From Mycolicibacterium canariasense (GTDB lineage: Bacteria > Actinomycetota > Actinomycetes > Mycobacteriales > Mycobacteriaceae): a DNA stretch of 33,366 nucleotides. Where the stretch lies: positions 1 through 33,366 of the forward strand of contig NZ_LQOL01000086.1 of the NCBI RefSeq assembly GCF_002101555.1, in the 5' to 3' direction. Below, piece by piece: positions 19,950 through 28,243 of this stretch. Made by a program: the position numbers and the translations under genes. The number at the start of each line of letters is the position of its first letter. Within the stretch, counting starts at the first letter, position 1. The notes under the pieces were generated by a model. The model did no database searches. It had not been told where the DNA came from and saw nothing but the letters and a program-made list of their open reading frames with translations.

Positions 19950-22312
19950 TACGCCCAGCACCAATGCACACTGCTCGACTGCGACGTCGGCACACCCAAA
20001 CTCCCACCCACCGCCGGCGGTGTCGTCTGCCCCGTCGCCGTAGACGCCCCCGCGAACACCGGCGCGACCGTCGGCGAATTCAGTAGCCCCGAGATACCAG
20101 CCAGCGTCGGGACCGTGCCGGCCGCCACCATGATGTGGAAGTACACGTTGCCCGCCGGGAACACCGTCGGCGTCGCGAACGGCACCGTGATCACCGACGA
20201 CGCCGCAATCGCACCCGAACCCTGATCCGCAGACACCGCCAGCACATTCCCGGCCGTGTCCGTGGCGGCCACCCACCAATGCGTCGGCGACACCGCCGCC
20301 GTCGACCCCGTCAAGAACTTCAACCCCGTCACCAGCGTCGGCACCGCGAACCCCGCCAACACCGCCCGCGGGGTCCCCGACGTCAACAACCCCAACGACC
20401 CCGAGATCACGACCTGTGTCCGGTCGATCGACGTCCACAACGCACCCGCCGGCGCCCCGAACAAACGCGGGTCACCTGCAGGTAGCGCGGACACCGGATA
20501 CGACGCCGCATCCAACTCACCCAAGTTGTACTGCCGCAGTGAGCAGTTGATCAGCAGATGGTTCTCATTGGCGGCGAACCCGTACCCGCGGAAGACCAAC
20601 ACCGCGAACGCCGCATTGGACGGCGAGACCCGCACCACCGGCAACGCCAACGGCGCCGCCGGAGAATCGATACCGCGGGTGAGCGGGGAACTGACGATGT
20701 AGGCGTTGGAGGAGTCGTACCAGTCGATTTGCAGGCTGACCGGCTTGGCCGAATAGTTCTGCGAGGCCAGCACCTTCACTGTGGCGATGTACGGCGTCAA
20801 CGGCAGCACGGGGATGCCGTTGGTGGGGCTGGTGCCGACCTGAACGTTGCCGGCCGCGGTGGCGGCGACGGCCAGGCCCTCCGAGGTGGCGGTGAGGTAG
20901 GTGTTGCCGCCGCCCGTGATCCATCCGCTCGTCGTGGCTGTCGGGTTGGCCTGCGCCGGCGTCAGCAGGTTCGGGGCGCGGTAGGGGCCGCTGGGCATCG
21001 GGGCGGCCGTGAACTTCCGCAGCTCCGACACCAGAGGTGCCCGCTGCCCCGACGTGGTGGACAGCGGCGAAACACCCGGTGTGAACCCGGTGTTGTCCCA
21101 GATACCAGCCTTCAACGCGTCCGCGGTGCCCTGGTCTGCCAGCGCCCACACGAACGACCCGAGGATGTTGGGGCGGTTGTGCAGCAGCCGCGCCGACGTG
21201 TAGCGGGCCACCCGGTTCGCGTCCGCCGCCTGGGACTGGTCGGCGCCGAACTCCCCGATCAGGATGGGTTTCTTGACGCGGTCGATGAACCCGTCGACGT
21301 CGGCGGCGCCGGCGCCTTCCAGGTAGACGTGGATGTCGGCGAAGTCCGCGCCGCCGTCCGCGGTCCACGCCTGGTATGGCAGGGAGGTGGTGTCGGTCCA
21401 GAACTGGACTGCGGTCCCGAAGTTTCCGGACGAGTTCGACGTGGTCAGCGGGACACCCGGGGCGGCGGCGCGGACCGCCGTGTACAGGGCGAGGACGTCG
21501 GCGAGGACCAGGCCGTCACTGTAGCCGGAGCCTTCCTGGAACAGGTCGAATCCGATCACGTTCTGGTAGGCGGCCAGGGCGGCTGCGGTGGTGGTGATGC
21601 TGGTGGTGGCCGCGGCGTCTTGGAAGCTGTAGGTGGTGCCGTTGTAGAACGCCCACTTCTCCGTCAGGCACGGGTAGAGGCGTAGCCCGTTCGCCATGCA
21701 GTACTCGGCGAGTTGCTTCCAGCGGGCGTCGTAGGTGGCCTGGGTGATCTGCGGGGCACCCGAGCCGGTGCCCGCCACGAGGACGACTTGAGGGGCGCCG
21801 ATGACGCGGATCGCGTTGAGCCCGAGTTTGATCGCCCGGTCCACTTCCGGCTGAATCCAGTTCGCCCAATCCCATTCCGACCACAACCCCGCCCACGATG
21901 CGCCGGACGGGCGGACGGTGATGTTGCCGCCTTTGATGGTGCCCTCGGTGAGGGCGGTGCGGGCGCGACGGCGGCTGGCTGCCGCGAGCGCATCGCGCGC
22001 CGCGAGTTGGTCCGCAGCGGTGAACACCTGCTCCCCCACCGCGGTCGCGCCGATCACGGCCCTCGCAGTCTCCTCATCCGGGCCCGCAGCCACCACAGCC
22101 GGCTTATCGGGGAACGTGTCCCACGACTGCGCCGGGAACGGCACCGTCGCCGCGGTCGACCCGTCACCGCGCTTGAACACCACCGACGTGCCGTCCTCGG
22201 AGGTTTCCGCGTCGGAGATGCCGAAGTCGGCGACGTAGCTTTTGGGGACCAGCACGTCCTCATCGTCGACCGATGATGGTGTAGTGATTTCACCCGCGGA
22301 GTGCCTCGGCAT
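19946..22312 (-). CDS. Tail protein with GH5-like glycosidase domain
   Basis: A 788-aa protein. The first 120 residues are a tail-fibre-type head with an AARDALAAA linker. Residues about 125-400 form a clan GH-A (GH5-like) barrel: NWIQPEVDRAIKLGLNAIRV (Arg 169), FDLFQEGSGY (Glu 260, acid/base position), ADIHVYLEG (His 328, Tyr 330), KPILIGEFGADQ (Glu 354, nucleophile) and GSFVWALADQG (Trp 389). The usual Asn before the acid/base Glu is Gln. Residues 430-610 look like a beta-sandwich, possibly carbohydrate binding, followed by another beta-rich end. It probably cleaves a mannan- or glucan-type surface polymer at adsorption. Start ATG 22312; TTG 22321 is also open. Confidence 0.8.
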   Translation of the reverse strand: MPRHSAGEITTPSSVDDEDVLVPKSYVADFGISDAETSEDGTSVVFKRGDGSTAATVPFPAQSWDTFPDKPAVVAAGPDEETARAVIGATAVGEQVFTAADQLAARDALAAASRRRARTALTEGTIKGGNITVRPSGASWAGLWSEWDWANWIQPEVDRAIKLGLNAIRVIGAPQVVLVAGTGSGAPQITQATYDARWKQLAEYCMANGLRLYPCLTEKWAFYNGTTYSFQDAAATTSITTTAAALAAYQNVIGFDLFQEGSGYSDGLVLADVLALYTAVRAAAPGVPLTTSNSSGNFGTAVQFWTDTTSLPYQAWTADGGADFADIHVYLEGAGAADVDGFIDRVKKPILIGEFGADQSQAADANRVARYTSARLLHNRPNILGSFVWALADQGTADALKAGIWDNTGFTPGVSPLSTTSGQRAPLVSELRKFTAAPMPSGPYRAPNLLTPAQANPTATTSGWITGGGNTYLTATSEGLAVAATAAGNVQVGTSPTNGIPVLPLTPYIATVKVLASQNYSAKPVSLQIDWYDSSNAYIVSSPLTRGIDSPAAPLALPVVRVSPSNAAFAVLVFRGYGFAANENHLLINCSLRQYNLGELDAASYPVSALPAGDPRLFGAPAGALWTSIDRTQVVISGSLGLLTSGTPRAVLAGFAVPTLVTGLKFLTGSTAAVSPTHWWVAATDTAGNVLAVSADQGSGAIAASSVITVPFATPTVFPAGNVYFHIMVAAGTVPTLAGISGLLNSPTVAPVFAGASTATGQTTPPAVGGSLGVPTSQSSSVHWCWAY

Positions 22313-22342
22313 ACCGGGCAAGCTAGCCAGTCGGGGTGCGGT

Positions 22343-23041
22343 TCAGACCAGCGCGAAGAACCCCGAGGTTGATGCTGGCGGGGGGATCGCAACGGTGATG
22401 GTGGCCCACTCATCAGCGGCCGCGTTGAGGGCGAGTGCCGCGTTCGTCATGTTGACCGGGACGCCGCCGGCCGCGTTCACCAACAACCGAATCAGCGACT
22501 GCGACGTGACACCCACGTTGTTGCTGGACTTCACGACCGTCGTCCACCCCGAGCCCGGGTCGCCGACACCACGCCCGGTGTCATCTGGCGCCACATAGCC
22601 GAGGATCAGGGAGCCGTCGCGCAGCGGTGTCACCGCCGGGAACGTCACCGCCGCGGTTGCGGAGCTGGCCTGATTCGCCGTCACCGCCGACACGCCGTCA
22701 CCGCCGCGCACCACCACCGCGATCCCGCGGCCCACCCCGCCCGTGTTGAAGATCCCGGGGATGGTCCACGAGTTCGTGCCGGCCGTCACCTCCGCAGGGG
22801 TGATCGCGTGCGCGCGGCAGAACCCGATATTGGTGGTCGTATACGTGGTCACCGAGATCAGCGACCAGTCCGCAGTCGTGAACATCGTCGGTGTGGCCGA
22901 GTTGCAGTTCCCGAACAACAGCACCGCGTCACCCAACTGCGGAACGTACCCGGAGATGGCGGGGATGGTGGCGTCCGTCGAACTCAGGGACGGGGCGCTG
23001 CCACCGGTGGCCGGAGTCGAGGCCACAACGCTGACGGCCAC
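22343..23041 (-). CDS. Minor tail protein, jelly-roll-like (232 aa)
   Basis: A 232-aa, almost all-beta protein rich in Thr, Ser, Gly and Val, starting at GTG 23041 one base after the stop of the gene before it. Segments such as LGDAVLLFGNCNSATPT, RGIAVVVRGGDGVSAV and GSLILGYVAPDD resemble in layout the C-terminal region of the 477-aa protein at 23791-25224, suggesting related beta-sandwich domains. Its place among fibre proteins suggests receptor binding or structural support. Confidence 0.65.
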   Translation of the reverse strand: MAVSVVASTPATGGSAPSLSSTDATIPAISGYVPQLGDAVLLFGNCNSATPTMFTTADWSLISVTTYTTTNIGFCRAHAITPAEVTAGTNSWTIPGIFNTGGVGRGIAVVVRGGDGVSAVTANQASSATAAVTFPAVTPLRDGSLILGYVAPDDTGRGVGDPGSGWTTVVKSSNNVGVTSQSLIRLLVNAAGGVPVNMTNAALALNAAADEWATITVAIPPPASTSGFFALV

Positions 23042-23042
23042 G

Positions 23043-23789
23043 TTAGGCCACCCGCTGCACAGCCAGGACGTCGATCACAGTGTCGGCGGCGTTCCACTTC
23101 CCACCCACATACAGCGTCTTCCCGGCCACCGTGGTGGTTGGGAGGGCGGTGCCGACTTCCCGCCACGCCGACCCCCACGAGATCGCCCGCCCGGTCCCGT
23201 TGTCCTTGATGCGCAGCACGATCGGCTGCCCGTCGGTGGGGGTGCCGGTGATGCCCAGCGTCATGGAGGAGAAGTCGACGGCTTGGGCGGTGATGGACAC
23301 TTGGTCGGTGGTGTCCCACGACCACGCCGGCTGGGCCGCAGAGACGATCGGTGTGACGCGCGGCGCGAACCCGCGCGCCCCCAACGTCGCCCGCGCCGCC
23401 GCAGCATCCACGTCGTCCCACAACGTCAAAATGAACGGGGTCGGATCATCCGGCACCGGCCGATACCCACTGATCGGCCACCACACCCCATTCAGCACCT
23501 GAAACGCAACCACCTGCCCCTGAACCACCAACGGCAGCTCAGTGACCAACTCCATGATCGTGTCCGGGCCCTGACACGTCGCGATCACCGCATTGGCGGT
23601 GCCGTCCTGCTTCGCGAACGCGACAATCGTCGACTCACCCACATCGTTGATCAACGGCAGCGCAGCCGTCACATCCCCGACGGTCGCGTCGTACAGGTTG
23701 ATCCGGCCCGGCGTCGCCGGCACACCCGACGTGAGTGGCACCGTCATCGTCAACGGCGCCAAGTACTTTGCGGTCTGAATGTCAGCCAC
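23043..23789 (-). CDS. Tail fibre-like protein (248 aa)
   Basis: A 248-aa protein starting at GTG 23789 with AAGGCGG a few nt upstream. The N-terminal half (LTMTVPLTSGVPATPGRINLYD, NGVWWPISGYRPVPD) is a beta-rich attachment domain. DDVDAAAARATLGARG (126-141) is the linker motif typical of tail fibres. The C-terminal half (QAVDFSSMTLGITGTPTDGQ, VLRIKDNGTGRAISWGSAWR, KTLYVGGKWNAADT) is a common phage fibre head domain, probably trimeric. Likely part of the adsorption apparatus. Confidence 0.75.
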   Translation of the reverse strand: MADIQTAKYLAPLTMTVPLTSGVPATPGRINLYDATVGDVTAALPLINDVGESTIVAFAKQDGTANAVIATCQGPDTIMELVTELPLVVQGQVVAFQVLNGVWWPISGYRPVPDDPTPFILTLWDDVDAAAARATLGARGFAPRVTPIVSAAQPAWSWDTTDQVSITAQAVDFSSMTLGITGTPTDGQPIVLRIKDNGTGRAISWGSAWREVGTALPTTTVAGKTLYVGGKWNAADTVIDVLAVQRVA

Positions 23790-23790
23790 C

Positions 23791-25224
23791 CTATGCCGCC
23801 TTCACCAGGTTGACGCCGATCGCGACGTTACGCAGCGACGTGGTTTCCGAATGCACCACCGACGTGCCGCCGGGGGCGTCACCGACCCGAATCCACTTCC
23901 CCAGCCCGCCGATCGACGACGAACCGTTCTGGTAGCGCAACGTCTGGTTGTAGTCGGTCGGCTGCGCGGACGTCGACGTGTTCCCCGACAGGGACGCATA
24001 CGCGGTGTAGGAGCCGACCGCCGACGGAATCGCCAGCGAGATCGGCGTTCCCGGCGAATCGTGCCGCACCGTCACCGCGGCATCGAGCGATGCGACCCCC
24101 GAATAGTTCTCCACCACAGCGGTCGTGGCGAGCTCAGTTACACCGGTGGCGTCCAAGGTGACGAGAATGTTGTGGGTGCCGACGGTCGCGTTGGCTTTCT
24201 TCCACAGCACGATCGCGCCCTGCTGCTGACTCGACGCCGATCGGATCGAGATCATGGCGTGCGGAACACCCAGACTGCCATCCACATCCGACACCGCGGT
24301 GATGGTGTTGAACGATGCGATGTCCTTGTACTTCGTGTGGGTTGTGAAGCCCCACACCAGCATCATCCGGTTCCCGCCGGCCAGGACGGTGGTGGTGACG
24401 GTGGTGTTGTTGGAGGCGTTGGTGCGGACCCCGACAGCCCCGGCGGGTGCGACGGATGCGGTGGCCGCGGTGGAGGGTGTGATGGTGCCGGATAGGTCGG
24501 ATTCGCGGTTGTCGATGTTGATCGCGGTCGCGTTGAGGCTGTACTGGGTGTTCGGGGACAGGCCCACGTAGGTGTAGGTGGCGTCGTCGGTGCCGACGAG
24601 GGCGCCGTCTAGGAAGTAGTTGTAGGCGACGATCCCGCCGCCCGGATCGGACGCACTCGCCGTCACCGAGATCGACCCGGAGGTGATGTTGGTGGCCGTC
24701 AACGTCGGCGCCGTCGGCCGCGACGAACCCGACCCGCTATCAGCGCCCTGCGGGATGATCGCCCACGCCACACACAGATACTCCTCAGGCGCCCACACCT
24801 CATCCGGCTTGAGGATCATGGTGTTCTCATTCGGGCGGGAGTGCGGGCACCCATCCAAGGCCTCGAAGTCGCCCGAGTTTTTCAGCAGGACGAAGTCGAA
24901 GTGCCGGGTGCCGAAGTTGTGCTCGAAGGTGTGCTCCGTATGCACACCGTCGCCGACGGCCAGGACGACGCGGGACAGTTCGAGGCGGGTGGGGGTGTCG
25001 GTGTTGTCTTCGGAGCCGCCGCCGACGGTGATGATGCCGTACCCGAGGCCCGTGTCTTCGACGGTGGCGCCGTACCGTTCGTCCATCGTCCGGCGTGTGG
25101 AGCTGGTCGCGGATCGGACGCGGGCGGCGACAACAGCGTCGATTTCGTCGGGCACCTGCTCGTTCTTGAACCGGGTTCCGCGTGCCCGGCCCTCGTCGAA
25201 ACCTGGGAGCTTGTCACCGGCCAT
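23791..25224 (-). CDS. Minor tail protein with FN3 domain (477 aa)
   Basis: Start placed at ATG 25224 (MAGDKLPGF); the longer open frame runs into the upstream gene. Residues 1-165 form an N-terminal domain with FEHNFGTRHFDFVLLKNSGDF and EEYLCVAWAIIP. Residues about 170-252 are a fibronectin type III domain (PTAPTLTATNITSGSISVTA, YTYVGLSPNTQYSLNATAI). Residues 255-477 are a beta-sandwich-like region (AVVENYSGVASLDAAVTV) similar in style to the 22343-23041 protein. FN3 domains in tail proteins often bind surface carbohydrate weakly. No Shine-Dalgarno; a TACCTT box lies 7 nt upstream. Confidence 0.75.
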   Translation of the reverse strand: MAGDKLPGFDEGRARGTRFKNEQVPDEIDAVVAARVRSATSSTRRTMDERYGATVEDTGLGYGIITVGGGSEDNTDTPTRLELSRVVLAVGDGVHTEHTFEHNFGTRHFDFVLLKNSGDFEALDGCPHSRPNENTMILKPDEVWAPEEYLCVAWAIIPQGADSGSGSSRPTAPTLTATNITSGSISVTASASDPGGGIVAYNYFLDGALVGTDDATYTYVGLSPNTQYSLNATAINIDNRESDLSGTITPSTAATASVAPAGAVGVRTNASNNTTVTTTVLAGGNRMMLVWGFTTHTKYKDIASFNTITAVSDVDGSLGVPHAMISIRSASSQQQGAIVLWKKANATVGTHNILVTLDATGVTELATTAVVENYSGVASLDAAVTVRHDSPGTPISLAIPSAVGSYTAYASLSGNTSTSAQPTDYNQTLRYQNGSSSIGGLGKWIRVGDAPGGTSVVHSETTSLRNVAIGVNLVKAA

Positions 25225-25231
25225 GCGCGGA

Positions 25232-25237
25232 AAGGTA
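25232..25237 (-). promoter_or_regulatory. Candidate -10 box before FN3 tail gene
   Basis: TACCTT on the minus strand, 7 nt before the ATG at 25224, within the 19-nt gap after the previous stop. One of several TANNNT boxes at leaderless distance in this region. Confidence 0.35.
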
Positions 25238-25243
25238 TGTGGG

Positions 25244-25936
25244 TTAGGTGCAGTCGATCGAGGCCAGTGACGGGGAGAAGCGCCGCGGCCCGAACACGTC
25301 CTTGTAGCCCCGCTCAACCACGGTCAAGGTGCGTTCCGAGCTCGTGTTGAGGGCGGTGCCGGCGGTGTCGTTCCATTCGCCGACGAACTGCCCGTTGTAG
25401 TGCATGGTGTGCAGGTTGCCGTTCTGGGTGAGGCGTGCCCGGCCGCCGCCTTGGAAGGATCCGCAGGGCACGACTTCGGTGTCGGTGGAGGAGACGCGGC
25501 GCACGATGTACAGGCCGGACGCACGCAACCGGATACCGACACCGGCTGTGCTGGCGGAGGTGTTGGTGGCGCGGCGGAAAATGTCGGTGGACAGGTTGCC
25601 GGAGCCGGGGTTGCCGATGACGATTTCGACGTATCCGTCGGCGGCGTGCTGCGCGGCGGTGTAGCGGGCCCGCCGGGTGAAACTCGAGATGAGTGGGATG
25701 TTGTCGGGCATGAGGACGCGGGCGAGCCCGTTTTCGACGCCGATGTCGTAGCCGGAGCCGCCGTCGTTGGTCCACACCCCGGATAGGTCGAGGGTGCCGT
25801 CTTGGTAGGTGCTGAAGTCGGCGTGGATGCCGTTGGGCGTCCAGATCGACGTTGCGCCTTTCCGCCATGCCGTGAGTGGCGTGTCCCCCAGGTACCAGGC
25901 GGTAATTGGGTGTGCCGACCCGTAATTTGTCGGCAT
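25244..25936 (-). CDS. Minor tail protein (230 aa)
   Basis: A 230-aa protein starting at ATG 25936 with CTGGAG about 8 nt upstream. It opens with AWYLGDTPLTAWRKGATSIW, where AWYLG and TAWRKG look like an internal repeat, then a lectin/LamG-like all-beta region (FSTYQDGTLDLSGVWTNDGG, IRLRASGLYIVRRVSSTDT, HYNGQFVGEWNDTAG). Proteins of this type are common minor tail proteins in mycobacteriophages. Likely part of the tail tip, possibly sugar binding. Confidence 0.75.
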   Translation of the reverse strand: MPTNYGSAHPITAWYLGDTPLTAWRKGATSIWTPNGIHADFSTYQDGTLDLSGVWTNDGGSGYDIGVENGLARVLMPDNIPLISSFTRRARYTAAQHAADGYVEIVIGNPGSGNLSTDIFRRATNTSASTAGVGIRLRASGLYIVRRVSSTDTEVVPCGSFQGGGRARLTQNGNLHTMHYNGQFVGEWNDTAGTALNTSSERTLTVVERGYKDVFGPRRFSPSLASIDCT

Positions 25937-25939
25937 CGG

Positions 25940-26350
25940 TTAGCTCCAGGTGCCGTAGAGGGTGTCTGGGTCGGGGGTGATGCCGGCGTAGTCGGTGGCC
26001 GACAGGAAGACGATTTTGAGGTTGATGGGGTCACCGTTTTCGTCGTAGGCGGTGACGACTCCGGTGCCGGTCTTGTCGGGGGTGACAGCGTTGGGTGCGA
26101 GTTTCGGTGTGGTGACGGCGGCGCCGGCGAGTTGCCCGTTCCCGACCGCGTTGGCCGCGATCTTCGTCGGCCCTACCGCGCCGTCAGCGATCTTCGTCGC
26201 GGTGACAGACGCGGAGCCCAGTTTGTCCTCGGTGATGCCGCCGTTCGCGACGTTCACCGGTGCGAGGCGATACACCTCGTCGCGCACCTCGGGCGCCAGC
26301 CGCTCACCCTCGGGTTGGTCAGCGTCATACTGGACGAACAGATCCGCCAT
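25940..26350 (-). CDS. Tail fibre-like protein with repeat stalk (136 aa)
   Basis: Start placed at ATG 26350 (MADLFVQYDADQPEG); upstream sequence belongs to the previous gene. Residues about 35-95 are built of degenerate 8-11-residue repeats: GGITEDKLGSASVTATKI, ADGAVGPTKIAANAV, NGQLAGAAVTTPKLAPNAVT. Such repeats form trimeric beta-helical stalks in tail fibres. The C-terminus (GDPINLKIVFLSATDYAGI, TLYGTWS) is a short cap. No Shine-Dalgarno; TACCGT lies 8 nt upstream. Confidence 0.75.
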   Translation of the reverse strand: MADLFVQYDADQPEGERLAPEVRDEVYRLAPVNVANGGITEDKLGSASVTATKIADGAVGPTKIAANAVGNGQLAGAAVTTPKLAPNAVTPDKTGTGVVTAYDENGDPINLKIVFLSATDYAGITPDPDTLYGTWS

Positions 26351-26358
26351 GACGCCAG

Positions 26359-26364
26359 ACGGTA
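26359..26364 (-). promoter_or_regulatory. Candidate -10 box before repeat-stalk tail gene
   Basis: TACCGT on the minus strand, 8 nt before the ATG at 26350 and just after the stop of the 216-aa gene. Possible leaderless promoter. Confidence 0.35.
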
Positions 26365-26369
26365 AGGGC

Positions 26370-27020
26370 CTACCGTGCAGTCTTCGCCAACGCGCGAGCA
26401 GCCCGCGCGTTCGCCGCGGCGCCACCATCGGACGGCCACCACGACGGCTTGACCATCTCCCCACGCTTGAGCGGCTTGTCCGGCGCGTACAGGCGATGCA
26501 TGTACGAGTTGTGGGCGCGCTGGTCGGCTTCGGGGTCGCCGGACTGCATGGACTGGACCACGATCTTCTCGACCTCGTCCAACACGCGGTGCATGGACGG
26601 CATCAGCATCGGATCACCGGCGATCTGGGGGCGGATAGTGCGCCACCCCGCCCCAGCCGTCACCGCCAAGCTCAGGACCGCCTTGTACGGGCGCGCGGTC
26701 CCCCACGTGCACAACCCGGCCAGAAGTCGGTCGATGGTGTCTTCTGGCGCGCGGCCGAATGCCATGTCGGCGATGAGGCGTTCGTAGTCGGTGGTGTCGA
26801 TGTGGTCGGTAAGGAACCGCGTCAGGTACGCGTTGCGCGCGGCGCCGTCAAGGGCGTCGTTGTAGGCGGCGGCCAGGACGGCCAGCGAGCGGGGACGTGG
26901 TTTCCGCGCCCAGAGCGTGCCGACGCCGTCGAGCTTGAACAGGACCGGCTCCCCTAAAGGTGGTGCGTCCTCAGCATCCCCGAGCAGGTCAGTGAATCCG
27001 GGTGGCGGCTCAATGGCCAT
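26370..27020 (-). CDS. Hypothetical tail-region protein (216 aa)
   Basis: Starts 3 nt after the previous stop. The N-terminus (GEPVLFKLDGVGTLWARKPR) has the short strands and basic patch that open many tail-assembly-chaperone-like proteins; the rest is helical (LAVLAAAYNDALDGAARNAY, DYERLIADMAFG, VLDEVEKIVVQSMQ) and ends in an Ala/Arg tail. A chaperone would normally sit before the tape measure gene, whereas this lies well after it, so the similarity may be superficial. Function open. Confidence 0.6.
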   Translation of the reverse strand: MAIEPPPGFTDLLGDAEDAPPLGEPVLFKLDGVGTLWARKPRPRSLAVLAAAYNDALDGAARNAYLTRFLTDHIDTTDYERLIADMAFGRAPEDTIDRLLAGLCTWGTARPYKAVLSLAVTAGAGWRTIRPQIAGDPMLMPSMHRVLDEVEKIVVQSMQSGDPEADQRAHNSYMHRLYAPDKPLKRGEMVKPSWWPSDGGAAANARAARALAKTAR

Positions 27021-27023
27021 GGG

Positions 27024-27641
27024 TCAGAACTTCGGTACCGCGAACAGATCCACAGCCGTATCCCCGCTGACGTAGTTCGAGTTCGTGCCCTCCGAACCAC
27101 CCGTAATCAACGCCGACTGCCACGCCTCCGACTGAAACCGCACCTCCACACGCACCGTGATCGACTGCCCGACCGCAACCTCCCACCGGCCCGTCGACCC
27201 CGGCAACAACCGGTGCCGGCGCGAATTGTCCCGCACATCCGAAATCGCAAGCCCCGTATCGGTGGCCAGGAACCCGCCCTGCCCAACATCCATCCCGGTC
27301 CCGAACTTGGACACCTCATCCGCGGCCGTCAACGTCGGCGCCGTCACACCCAGTTGGACGCCCTCACGCACAGTCAAAAACCCACGCGACCGGGCCTGCA
27401 ACGACACCCGACACCCACCACGCCGCACCTCACCCCACACCAACTGCACAACCGGGGTGTCGTTCAGCCACGTCAACGTAATCGACTGCAGCAGATCGTT
27501 CTTATTGCCCCCACCAGCCACCGCATACGAGCCCGACTTCGACTCCACCAACGCGGTAGCGACCCGAGACTGCTGCATCCACGGCATCGGCTCGATAATC
27601 CCGTCCAGATCATCGAAATGCAGAGGCTCAACGCACGTCAC
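27024..27641 (-). CDS. Minor tail protein, paralogue 3 (205 aa)
   Basis: ATGA overlap with the previous gene. An all-beta protein: ITLTWLNDTPVVQLVWGEVR, VSLQARSRGFLTVREGVQ, SVTVRV-like strands (SITVRVEVRFQSEAW). The LTWLNDTP...VW pattern matches ASWRNDTPLPQALVVNLTRG in the 28240-28878 protein, so the two are probably paralogues. Probably a tail-tip structural protein. Confidence 0.7.
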   Translation of the reverse strand: MTCVEPLHFDDLDGIIEPMPWMQQSRVATALVESKSGSYAVAGGGNKNDLLQSITLTWLNDTPVVQLVWGEVRRGGCRVSLQARSRGFLTVREGVQLGVTAPTLTAADEVSKFGTGMDVGQGGFLATDTGLAISDVRDNSRRHRLLPGSTGRWEVAVGQSITVRVEVRFQSEAWQSALITGGSEGTNSNYVSGDTAVDLFAVPKF

Positions 27642-28243
27642 ACCACACCTCCCGGGGTCACGAACAGCAACAGCCGCGTCCAGTAGGCGTGGGCCTCATA
27701 GCGGGGATCATCATCAGGATCATCCGATGAGATCCATAGGCCCGGTGTGTGCGCCGCCGCCAAATACCGGAAATGCAGCGCCTCCCCTGGTGGGATCACC
27801 CCCACCGGGACCGTCACCTCAGACTCGTCGATCTCCAACGTGAACCGCCCGTACGCGAGATCCTTCGAAGCGGTCGACGCCTTGTTGGTTTGCATCTTCC
27901 CGCCCGCCGAATCCGCCGTAACCGACGGCGAATCAGCCTGCGGGGACGCGTTGATCACCCACGACCACGCGTCCTGAATCAGCACCGTACACGGATCGGT
28001 CGTCAGGATCGTGCGGGCCGCGCGTTTCACGATCACCGTGCCGGTCAACGGCTCGGTGCCACCGTTCGTCCAGTACAGGTCGCCGTCGATCATCGTCACC
28101 GGGTCCGGGGCCCGCTGAATCTCGCCGTCCTTGGTGGATTCGAGGAACACTTCATCGACGACACCGGGGAACCACGACTTCGCCAAACCGGTCCCGTCGA
28201 CAGTGGAGATCATGTGCGGCCCTGTGCACACTTTCATGCTCAT
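27638..28243 (-). CDS. Minor tail protein, paralogue 2 (201 aa)
   Basis: Start placed at ATG 28243 (MSMKVCTGP), which overlaps the stop of the previous gene (ATGA); the long open frame further upstream is a shadow of that gene. Beta-rich: MIDGDLYWTNGGTEPLTGTV, LIQDAWSWVINASPQ, PPGEALHFRYLAAAHTP. The YWTNGGTEPLTGTVIVKRA segment parallels the WRNDTPLPQALVV and WLNDTPVVQLVW segments of its two neighbours, suggesting a shared fold. Confidence 0.7.
   Translation of the reverse strand: MSMKVCTGPHMISTVDGTGLAKSWFPGVVDEVFLESTKDGEIQRAPDPVTMIDGDLYWTNGGTEPLTGTVIVKRAARTILTTDPCTVLIQDAWSWVINASPQADSPSVTADSAGGKMQTNKASTASKDLAYGRFTLEIDESEVTVPVGVIPPGEALHFRYLAAAHTPGLWISSDDPDDDPRYEAHAYWTRLLLFVTPGGVV

Noticed and set aside
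20558..21685. Long plus-strand frame opposite the GH5-like tail gene
   Set aside because: Low-complexity Arg/Gly/Val composition, no start signals, and the minus frame has clear domains.
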